DNA from: JBGTFE01 sp049799955 | Lineage (GTDB): Bacteria; Acidobacteriota; Blastocatellia; Pyrinomonadales; Pyrinomonadaceae | Assembly: GCA_049799955.1 (NCBI GenBank) | Contig: JBARIW010000146.1 | Coordinates: 1 to 64,000, forward strand | Direction of reading: 5' to 3' | DNA length: 64,000 nt | Shown here: positions 57,692-64,000 of the stretch, one piece after another | Layout of the letters: each line of letters begins with the position of its first letter | How positions within the stretch are numbered: the first letter of the stretch is position 1 | Notes under the pieces: model-generated | The model's database searches: none | What the model saw: only the letters and a program-made list of their open reading frames with translations | Told to the model about the DNA's origin: nothing | Position numbers and translations under genes: made by a program

Positions 57692-59500
57692 TTAAACTGC
57701 CGCGCCCGGATAGCTTTCGCCGAGCTTGTTGTCGTCGCCTTCGGCGAGCGTATTGACTATCTCATAGTGGAAATAATCAAATCTTGCGGCAACGGGCGGC
57801 TGAACGCGTTTGTCGTACATTTCGCGTGAACGGTCAATCGCTTCGCGCAGACGCTCGTAAAGGTCTCCGGCTTCGCGTCCTTCCTTAACTTTCTGCTCGT
57901 TGTAAAGCTTGATTTCAGAAACAAGCAGGCGCGCAAAACGTCTCGCATCGTTGTGCAGGCGGCGTTCTTCTTCGCCGACTTCAATCGGCAAATCGACGTT
58001 GCGGTCGCTGAAACGCGTTTTGGCAGGCTTCGCGGCTGTCGTTTGGCTGACCGGCTCGGACGGTTCGGGAACAAAGCTTTCCGCTTTTCCGTTTAGCGGC
58101 TCAAACGCGGCGTAAGCGTCCTGCGGCGAAGTGAAATTTGTCGCCGGTTCCGGCTGTGTTTCTTCAAACGGCGTCGCTTCAAATGTCGGCGCTGCGTCTT
58201 CAATCTCGACCTGCGGAGTTTCAAACGCCTGTGTGCTTTCAAATTGATATTCGTTAAACGAAGGCGTCGAAAAATCGACGGCAGGCGCGGCAGGCTCGGG
58301 CGTCGGCTCGTAAAATTGCTCTTCTTCCTGAACTTCTACCGTCTCGGCAGCGTCGCTCCAAGATGCGTCCGCTTCAACAGGCTCAAATCCGACCTGAGCT
58401 TCTTCGGGAACTTCTTCCGCTTCGACTTCGACTGCGGAAAAATCTTCCGAAGCTTCCGGCTGAACTACTTCGAAATCCTGCTGTGCAAACGAATCGGCGG
58501 CGGGTTCAAATGACGGCGAAACAAATTCGGAAACGGTTTCGGCGGGCTGTTCTTCCGCCACAAATTGCGGCGCGGTTTCTTCCGCTTCGACTGTTTCAGT
58601 TTCCGTCGCTGCGCCTTCAAATCCTTCACTGTTATTAAATGATGCGCTTTCTTCGACAAATTGCGGTCTTTCTTCCGTTTCGGGTTTTGCTCCGCGAGCC
58701 GAAGCCAGAACTTCAACCGTCAGACTTGCGACGCGGGCTAAAGTTTCCAGCGCGTCGAGATTAACTTTGTCGCCGTTATTTCCGTTATCGGCATAAAGAA
58801 CCGCAACGCTGCGACCGCGCACGACCAGCGGAATCGCATACATTTCTCTCGGCTGACCGAATTCGAGCTTGTTCAGATAAATCGAATCGTCCGTGTAAGC
58901 GCCGAAAGTGCTTTCGACCGGGCTCAGCGAGCGAACGGATTCGCCCAGAACCGTCGATGCCGCGACCGGAAAGAAAACTTCTCTGACGGTCTGCTCGTCC
59001 GAGGTGCCTTCCGCGCCGAAAGCGCGCCAGCCGACGAGATGCTCGTTTTTGATAATAAAAAACGCGCCGCGCGGCGTAAACTGCGCCGCTTGCTGAACCA
59101 GAGATTTGAGAATCGAAGACTGCGTATTTTTACTGCTGATGTCGTTTATCGCCTCGCGCAGCTCGCTGATTCCGACAGCCGGCTCAGCCTGCGCCGCCGC
59201 CTCTCTCTGCATTTCTTCCGCCTCGCCCATCGCCGTCGCGGTAATTCGCGCGCCTTCATCGCGCGCCAGGCGAAGATGCTCGACAACCGTTTCTTTGAAA
59301 TTTACGTCAAGCTCTTTTTCCGTCTGAACAAGTGCAGACATGCCTTGAAAAACCTCGTCGAGCTGCGATTTGTGTCTATCGAACTCGGCTTCGATTTTTT
59401 CCTGAAGTTGCGAGATTTCCTGCCGCATATCGGCATAAACATCTTTGAGATAACTCTCGAATTCAGTTCTCAGACTTTGTTCGAGTTCTTCACTATTCAC
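57692..59500 (-). CDS. GAF-domain protein with acidic linker
   Basis: 602 residues, cytoplasmic. Residues 1-100 form a coiled coil (VYADMRQEISQLQEKIEAEFDRHKSQLD). A GAF-like domain covers about 107-265 (LVQQAAQFTPRGAFFIIKNEHLVGWRAFGAEG, then AIPLVVRGRSVAVLYADNG). Residues 270-490 are low-complexity and very acidic (Glu, Ala, Pro, Val, Phe). The C-terminal 110 residues are helical (EERRLHNDARRFARLLVSEIKLYNEQKVKEGR). Similar proteins occur in Acidobacteriota but have no known function; GAF domains usually bind small ligands. Strong GGAG site before the ATG. Confidence 0.82.
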   Translation of the reverse strand: MNSEELEQSLRTEFESYLKDVYADMRQEISQLQEKIEAEFDRHKSQLDEVFQGMSALVQTEKELDVNFKETVVEHLRLARDEGARITATAMGEAEEMQREAAAQAEPAVGISELREAINDISSKNTQSSILKSLVQQAAQFTPRGAFFIIKNEHLVGWRAFGAEGTSDEQTVREVFFPVAASTVLGESVRSLSPVESTFGAYTDDSIYLNKLEFGQPREMYAIPLVVRGRSVAVLYADNGNNGDKVNLDALETLARVASLTVEVLASARGAKPETEERPQFVEESASFNNSEGFEGAATETETVEAEETAPQFVAEEQPAETVSEFVSPSFEPAADSFAQQDFEVVQPEASEDFSAVEVEAEEVPEEAQVGFEPVEADASWSDAAETVEVQEEEQFYEPTPEPAAPAVDFSTPSFNEYQFESTQAFETPQVEIEDAAPTFEATPFEETQPEPATNFTSPQDAYAAFEPLNGKAESFVPEPSEPVSQTTAAKPAKTRFSDRNVDLPIEVGEEERRLHNDARRFARLLVSEIKLYNEQKVKEGREAGDLYERLREAIDRSREMYDKRVQPPVAARFDYFHYEIVNTLAEGDDNKLGESYPGAAV

Positions 59501-59681
59501 TTTATTTCTCCTCCGTATGTAGAAAACACAGCACTATTATTGGATTGAACGGCTGGCAGTTTTTGGTAGATATTTGAATCCAAACGAGACGTGTCGGCAT
59601 CTGACCGGAAATGCCGCCTTTAGAATTATGGACTTTTTTCGCTTTTTATGTCAAGAAATAGTTTATCGCGGTTTAATTTAA

Positions 59682-60245
59682 CTAAACAGCGATAACTTCG
59701 ATTTCCGGGTCGATTTCGTCCTTTATCATATTTTCAATCGCCATCAGCGTTCCGGTTAAACTCGAAGGACAGCTTCCGCAAGCGCCTTCGTAACGAATTT
59801 TCAAGGTGTTGTCTTCGAGTTCGAGAATTTCCAGCCAGCCGCCGTCGCTTGCTAAGTAAGGACGAATTCTTTCGTCAAGAAGTTCATTTATTTGCGCGAT
59901 TTTCGGATTATCGCTAAGCGCGGCGGCAATCGCTCCGCCGACTTCTTTTGCCGCGGTTGCGCCGTTTGAAGACGCAACCGCTTCAGCCGCGCGAATCGGT
60001 ACGGCGAGCTCGGGTAAAATCTCGTCCCAATCGGCTTCGTCGGTTTTTTCGACCGTAATCATCTTGTCCATATAAAAAATGGACACGACGTTGCCGACAT
60101 CGAAAAGCGACTTGGCGAGCTTGTCGGCGGCGGCATCTTCGACTGTCTTGAATGAATGCGACGTTCCGTGTGAAACCGCTTCTTTTAGAATAAACTTAAC
60201 GGCGTTCGGATTCGGTGTTTCTTGTATATCTGCTATTTTCGGCAT
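59682..60245 (-). CDS. nfu: Nfu-type Fe-S cluster carrier
   Basis: 187 residues. N-terminal Nfu_N domain (about 1-90: IQETPNPNAVKFILKEAVSHGTSHSF) and C-terminal NifU-like domain with CGSC-type motif in YEGACGSCPSSLTGTLMAIENMI (about 155-175), which carries a 4Fe-4S cluster for delivery to apoproteins. A 30-residue Ala-rich helix joins them. Lone nfu genes of this type occur in many aerobic bacteria; no suf genes are adjacent. A perfect AAAATGTAAA/TTTACATTTT dyad lies 18 bases upstream of the start. Confidence 0.92.
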   Translation of the reverse strand: MPKIADIQETPNPNAVKFILKEAVSHGTSHSFKTVEDAAADKLAKSLFDVGNVVSIFYMDKMITVEKTDEADWDEILPELAVPIRAAEAVASSNGATAAKEVGGAIAAALSDNPKIAQINELLDERIRPYLASDGGWLEILELEDNTLKIRYEGACGSCPSSLTGTLMAIENMIKDEIDPEIEVIAV

Positions 60246-60262
60246 TACTTCCTATCTCTCTC

Positions 60263-60292
60263 AAAATGTAAAATTTACAATCTTTACATTTT
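60263..60292. promoter_or_regulatory. Dyad upstream of nfu
   Basis: AAAATGTAAA (60263-60272) and TTTACATTTT (60283-60292), a perfect 10-bp inverted repeat with a 10-base spacer. A TATAAT on the minus strand lies just beyond at about 60302. Candidate operator, or a 5' leader hairpin. Confidence 0.45.
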
Positions 60293-60390
60293 AGTCAACA
60301 TTATAACGCATATTCGCGGGTTTTGCATTCGGGCAATACGAGACACAGCGCTCTGGCTAAAAACTTTTGATGTGCTAAAATTATTTCCCG

Positions 60391-60900
60391 ATGCAAATTA
60401 TTGAAACGAAAAGATTAATTTTGCGCGAATTGTCCGCCGAAGACGCGGAGTTTGTCCTTGAGCTTATCAACGAACCTGCGTGGAAAAAAAATATCGGCGA
60501 CAGAGGCATTCGAACGACGGAAGGCGCGCGCGAATATATTTTAAACGGACCTGCCGCAAGTTATGAAAAATTCGGTTTCGGATTGTGGCTGGTCGCGCTG
60601 AAAGAATCGAACGAGCGGGTCGGAATCTGCGGGCTTATAAAGCGCGACACGCTCGAAGATGTCGATATTGGTTTTGCTTTTCTCGAAAGATTCTGGTCAA
60701 AAGGCTACGCGGTCGAATCTGCCGCCGCCGTAATGGATTACGGGCGAGATGTTATCGGGCTGAAACGCATCGTGGCGATAACCGTGCCGGACAATCTAGG
60801 CTCGATAAAAGTTCTTGAAAAAATCGGGATGCGATTTGAAAAGATGATTAGTATGGCGGAAGACGCGGAGGAAATTAAGTTGTTCGCGCGGGATTTTTAA
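60391..60900 (+). CDS. RimJ/RimL-type GNAT acetyltransferase
   Basis: 169 residues. Begins ETKRLILRELSAEDAEFVLELINEPAW, the usual start of RimJ/RimL-type N-acetyltransferases, with VGICGLIKRDTLEDVDIGFAFLERFWSKGYAVESAAAVMDYG as strand 4 and the acetyl-CoA loop (RFWSKGYA), and AITVPDNLGSIKVLEKIGMRFEKM near the end. Substrate unknown; could act on ribosomal proteins, antibiotics or small metabolites. Confidence 0.88.
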   Translation: MQIIETKRLILRELSAEDAEFVLELINEPAWKKNIGDRGIRTTEGAREYILNGPAASYEKFGFGLWLVALKESNERVGICGLIKRDTLEDVDIGFAFLERFWSKGYAVESAAAVMDYGRDVIGLKRIVAITVPDNLGSIKVLEKIGMRFEKMISMAEDAEEIKLFARDF

Positions 60901-61031
60901 AAGGAAAAACCGGCGCACTCCAACTGTTCCGGCGATTGGAAATCTCTATTTTGAATCTTCAAAAACGAGATAAAATCGGCAGGCGAATAATCGAAAAATC
61001 AACTTCTCGCCCGCCGAAAATCAAAGAAAAT

Positions 61032-61241
61032 TTATTCCGTGATGTGAATGTCTTCCGTTTTGTTGACTCTGCCTGCCAGGAAAAGCCCGCCGAAAACGAT
61101 TGTTAAGACTACACAAATTATTCCTATCACAAGAGGAACCAGATTTCCTTCCTGTTTTTCTTTGACAAATAGAAAAAAGATGGCTGCTGCTGCCGAAGCC
61201 AAAGCTATAAGCCCGTATAGCAAATTATTCACAAAAATCAC
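61032..61241 (-). CDS. Small two-helix membrane protein
   Basis: 69 residues with two hydrophobic helices (about 5-25 and 35-57) separated by KEKQEGN, and a short acidic tail (KTEDIHITE). GGAGGT precedes ATG 61241 by several bases. No family recognised. The overlapping plus-strand frame (61048-61461) has no ribosome-binding site or protein-like composition and was rejected. Confidence 0.6.
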   Translation of the reverse strand: MIFVNNLLYGLIALASAAAAIFFLFVKEKQEGNLVPLVIGIICVVLTIVFGGLFLAGRVNKTEDIHITE

Positions 61242-61478
61242 CTCCGTTTTAGATAAAAAGGTAAAAACTTCTGAAGTTTCGCGTCATTTCAGCCTTTCAA
61301 AACCGAAACTCAATATGCCAACTAACTTTCAAACTACTTATTTTGGAATGCATTTTATAGTAACTCTATTTTTGTTAAAAAGGCAAGGAAATCGCGCGCA
61401 TATTGCGGGCAAAAAAGAGGTTTTATCATTTTGCCTGTACGGGAGAAGCGCATTTATTTGAACATTTAGCACGTAGCT

Positions 61479-62438
61479 TTAGTCTTCGAACCGCAATTCT
61501 TCGATAATCTCGTGCATAATTCGATAACCTTTTCCGACATCTTCGGGTTTGAGAGAAACCGCGCCGACAACCGCGTGTCCGCCGCCGCCGTAGCGTTCGC
61601 AGATTTCGGCGATGTTATGCAGACGCGGGCGCGGCGACCAGGGATTTGAGCCGACCGAGATTTTCGTTCTAAACGGGCTTTGCGTGAGCGAGACCGTGTA
61701 AGTCGTCTGCGGGTAAAAATAATACGGGATAAATTTGTTATAGCCGTCGATTTTGGCTTCGACGAGGTCGAAGCTGACCACGCCGCGCGAGTATTCGGCT
61801 TTCTCTTTAATTAAATCGACCGTTTTCCAGTGCTGCTCTAAAATCGGCTTCAGTTTAGCCTGAATTTCCTCGCTTTCGACGATTTCGTCGAGAGATTTTT
61901 CGGTCAGATATTGAATGATTTTCTCGACAAACTGCGGTTCTTTTTCGCCTTCGATAACCTGCATCAGCTTGAGCGCCGAAGAACGAAGCTCGACGCACTG
62001 CGCGGGCGATTCATACAATGCGCCGTCGATAATATGCGCCCAATGAATAAGCTCGGCAAGTGATTCGTCCTTAAATGCGAATTTTTCTTCCGCGACGCGG
62101 GCGATAAATTCGGCGCAGGATTTGCTGGTCGTGTCGAGAAACTTTTTTCCGCCCGTGTCCTGCTCAAAATGCTTTTTATCGGCTTCGGACAAAAACGCCG
62201 ATTGATGATGGTCAAACCACCACGTTAAGCGTTCGTCCGCGCAGTATTTGAAATCGACAATCGCGTTTTCGTCGCCGTCAAACTGCTCGCGGTCAAAAGC
62301 GTTTCCGGCGCGGTGCATCGTCGGCGTGTAGGAAATCTCGGCGTCTTTGTTTATTTTGGCGCGATAAAATTTTGTGAAAATTGCGGCTGAAGAAACGCCG
62401 TCAAAGCAGTTCCCGTGATAAAGTATGCGAAGCTTCAT
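61479..62438 (-). CDS. DHH-family phosphoesterase
   Basis: 319 residues from ATG 62438 (MKLRILYHGNCFDGVSS); the frame is open to 62519 but those codons overlap the divergent GNAT gene. DHH signatures: HGNCFDGVSSAAIF (motif I, Mn ligand Asp), VDFKYCADERLTWWFDHHQS (motif III, DHH), a central helical region, and GGGGHAVVGAVSL, the DHHA1 substrate-binding loop. Relatives degrade nanoRNA, pAp or cyclic dinucleotide products. Which substrate is used cannot be told from sequence. Divergent from the acetyltransferase gene at 62512. Confidence 0.85.
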   Translation of the reverse strand: MKLRILYHGNCFDGVSSAAIFTKFYRAKINKDAEISYTPTMHRAGNAFDREQFDGDENAIVDFKYCADERLTWWFDHHQSAFLSEADKKHFEQDTGGKKFLDTTSKSCAEFIARVAEEKFAFKDESLAELIHWAHIIDGALYESPAQCVELRSSALKLMQVIEGEKEPQFVEKIIQYLTEKSLDEIVESEEIQAKLKPILEQHWKTVDLIKEKAEYSRGVVSFDLVEAKIDGYNKFIPYYFYPQTTYTVSLTQSPFRTKISVGSNPWSPRPRLHNIAEICERYGGGGHAVVGAVSLKPEDVGKGYRIMHEIIEELRFED

Positions 62439-62511
62439 ATAATTTAAAAATTGCCAAACGGCAAAACATTTTAGGTTAGTTCGCAAAATAAATTTCGTCA
62501 AGGAAGCATTT

Positions 62512-62958
62512 ATGAACATTCGTCTTGCACAGAGAGAAGACGCGCCCGCATTAGTCGAATTTAATCAGGCGATGGCGCTCGAAACCGAAGGAAAACGGCT
62601 CGATTCAGACATTTTGCAAAGCGGCGTCGAAGCGGTTTTCGGCGATGAAAAAAAAGGATTTTACGTCGTCGCCGAAAGTGAAGATAAAATTATCGGCGGT
62701 TTGATGGTAACTTTTGAATGGAGCGACTGGCGCAATAATTGGTTCTGGTGGATTCAGAGCGTTTATATTCTGCCCGACGCGCGCAGGCGCGGCATTTACA
62801 CGCTTTTGTATGAATTCGTTAAGCAGAAAGCTGAAAAAGCGGGAAATGTCTGCGGTTTCAGGCTTTACGTCGAGAAGGAAAACGCGCGGGCGCAGAAAGT
62901 TTATGAAAAGCTCGGAATGGAGCAGTCGCATTATCTGATGTTTGAAGAGATGATTTAA
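62512..62958 (+). CDS. GNAT-family acetyltransferase
   Basis: 148 residues with the GNAT core: IRLAQREDAPALVEFNQAMALETEG at the start, IGGLMVTFEWSDWRNNWFWWIQSVYILPDARRRGIYTLLYEFV with the RRRGIY acetyl-CoA loop (about 94-102), and LYVEKENARAQKVYEKLGM at the end. The ETEGKxL segment is shared with acetyltransferases of unknown target common in Acidobacteriota and Bacteroidota. AAGGAAG lies ahead of ATG 62512. Confidence 0.85.
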   Translation: MNIRLAQREDAPALVEFNQAMALETEGKRLDSDILQSGVEAVFGDEKKGFYVVAESEDKIIGGLMVTFEWSDWRNNWFWWIQSVYILPDARRRGIYTLLYEFVKQKAEKAGNVCGFRLYVEKENARAQKVYEKLGMEQSHYLMFEEMI

Positions 62959-62967
62959 AAGAAAAGA

Positions 62968-62998
62968 GCCGGGATTTTACATGGCGTAAAATCCCGGC
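62968..62998. other. Perfect intergenic hairpin
   Basis: GCCGGGATTTTAC (62968-62980), five-base loop, GTAAAATCCCGGC (62986-62998). No T-run. It may end or stabilise the GNAT transcript, or be a REP-like element. The remaining gap to 63149 shows nothing. Confidence 0.55.
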
Positions 62999-63149
62999 AA
63001 CTATTGAAAAGCGTACAATCAAAAAGTGAAAAGAAGATATGAGCTTAGAAGATAAATGAAATGTTCACTCGTATAAAATGCGACACTTTAAAATCTACTT
63101 TTCAATAGCGGAAAATCATTAGAAAATTCAAAAATCAATAGAAATTCAA

Positions 63150-63422
63150 TTAAGAGTCAGCTCTTACTATCGGTGGATAGTAAAATTTACCGAAAGTTTC
63201 CAGTGTTTCAGGGTTAAACTGTTTTCTCGCGCCGCATTCGATACAGCAGCGATAAGCTGTTTTCCCATCGGCAAAAGGTCGGCTTATATTTCGATGCCCA
63301 CAACCGAAAAGTTTATTCAATAAGCCGACCTTTACGCCGAAAACTTCCCTGTTAACTTTCGTCTTTCGCCTATCAAATCTATGCGTTAACATTCGAAGTT
63401 TATCTTGTGCCAAAATTGACAT
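63150..63422 (-). CDS. Small cysteine-rich hypothetical protein
   Basis: 90 residues. A basic N-terminus (MLTHRFDRRKTKVNRE) is followed by a CGHRN...YRCCIECGARKQFNPETL zinc-ribbon-like cysteine cluster (about 40-72). I have seen this compact Cys pattern among short hypothetical proteins of Acidobacteriota, where it is often annotated only as unknown. Isolated gene flanked by non-coding AT-rich DNA; no clear ribosome-binding site before the ATG at 63422. Confidence 0.6.
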   Translation of the reverse strand: MSILAQDKLRMLTHRFDRRKTKVNREVFGVKVGLLNKLFGCGHRNISRPFADGKTAYRCCIECGARKQFNPETLETFGKFYYPPIVRADS

Positions 63423-63749
63423 AACCTACCCTTGTTCGTATCCTACCCCTTGCTCGTTCTGTAACCTTCCCGAATCTGTTACCCTTGAAAATGTAAACTG
63501 TCCGAAACCCGTTTGATACCACTCAATAACCTTCGACGTGGTTTCATAAAGCAAAATTTGTGCCAAATGTTATAAAATATATAAAACTAGTTAAGTAAAA
63601 GAAAATACGTGGCTTACAGGTTTCACAGAGTCGGCGGCAATGACCCTTGAAAGTGTCTTTTTTACATACACTAAGCCTTTATACGCTTATGTTTGTCTTA
63701 TTTTCATTCACTGTGTATTAATTTTGCATTTATGATTTAATAAAAGTCA
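63423..63749. other. Intergenic region, nothing identified
   Basis: 327 bases without an ORF. A few loosely repeated words (CCTACCC, ACCCTTG) occur near 63425-63490. I see no RNA gene, terminator or clear promoter. Confidence 0.4.
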
Positions 63750-64000
63750 GTGAGTAAAATCAGCGAACAGGAATTTGCGCGAATTTGCGACGGAATTTAC
63801 GAAGACCGCGCGAGTATTTATAAACATAATCCGATTGGAACGCAGGAAGAAACGCTTCTCTGGATGCTTTTGAGCTGTCTTCTCAGCTATCTGAGCGTTT
63901 CCGAAATTGAGACGCCGTGTTTTACGGGAATGCCGACGGCGGAAACTTATCGTCAGGCGATTTTATTTGTGCTCAAGGACAGAAAAGCGGAGAATTTCGA
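63750..64000 (+). CDS. Hypothetical protein, cut by window end
   Basis: Open frame from GTG 63750 (preceded by AAAAG) to the window edge, 83 complete codons. Sequence starts MSKISEQEFARICDGIYEDRASIYKHNPIGTQEE and contains a LLWMLLSCLLSYLSV hydrophobic stretch at about 38-52. Codon use is typical of neighbouring genes, which supports it as real. No family recognised from this fragment. Confidence 0.6.
   Translation, partial: MSKISEQEFARICDGIYEDRASIYKHNPIGTQEETLLWMLLSCLLSYLSVSEIETPCFTGMPTAETYRQAILFVLKDRKAENF

Noticed and set aside
61048..61461. Plus-strand 137-codon frame
   Set aside because: Overlaps the two-helix membrane protein on the other strand, has no ribosome-binding site, and has Ser/Thr/Lys-rich shadow composition.

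Overview
The window looks like an ordinary chromosomal segment of an Acidobacteriota species, most likely class Blastocatellia (Pyrinomonadaceae-like). The pointers are a secreted protein of the VWFA-related acidobacterial family (54462-56618), several exported proteins with carboxypeptidase-regulatory-like and FG-GAP domains, a bacillithiol-type deacetylase, and acidobacterial-style hypothetical proteins. This placement is inference from gene content; no rRNA is present.

Layout. 118-9.9 kb: exported lumazine-binding-like protein, LytS/LytTR-type two-component pair, 5-formyl-THF cyclo-ligase, MscL, SixA-like phosphatase, a 1257-residue FG-GAP exoprotein, a GDT1-family half-transporter. 10-17 kb: amino acid permease, three tandem paralogous exported proteins (the last with a TonB C-terminal domain), GNAT, NAD kinase, dicarboxylate symporter. 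17-26.2 kb: a polysaccharide/O-antigen locus with Wzm/Wzt-type ABC exporter, four glycosyltransferase-type or membrane proteins and two methyltransferases. 26.2-34.2 kb: more mosaic: zinc-ribbon/SH3 protein, a tiny exported peptide divergent from a TPR-HTH regulator, tRNA-Asn, guaA, an AT-rich orphan gene, a 21-bp-periodic array, an APH(3')-type kinase and Mug glycosylase. 34.3-38.3 kb: osmoprotectant ABC transporter. 38.3-48.4 kb: DEAD-box helicase, small proteins, and a TetR-controlled RND efflux system (adaptor, pump, small membrane protein, TolC). 48.5-64 kb: MBL hydrolase, four-helix-bundle protein, BshB1, O-methyltransferase, lytic transglycosylase, VWA protein, GAF protein, Nfu, acetyltransferases, DHH phosphoesterase.

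The most unusual structure is non-coding. Eleven gene junctions carry tandem degenerate heptamers, mostly arranged as long imperfect hairpins; about seven more carry similar hairpins made of 8-10-nt words. Many are bounded exactly by the stop codon of one gene and the start codon of the next, and in several cases the stop codon, start codon or terminal residues are encoded by the repeat itself. Two copies of one element (14482-14556 and 49440-49507) share the same core in opposite orientation. Separately, 32462-32692 is an array of eleven exactly 21-bp units (two helical turns) with an AAGGCTT/AAAGCTTT-like core.

The best candidate for an undescribed functional system is the pair at 27215-29197: a 61-residue signal-peptide-bearing two-cysteine peptide, divergently transcribed across a 90-bp, dyad-containing gap from a TPR protein with a Fis-like HTH and a LexA/S24-like C-terminal region. 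That layout resembles a secreted-peptide/TPR-receptor circuit, but function is inferred only.
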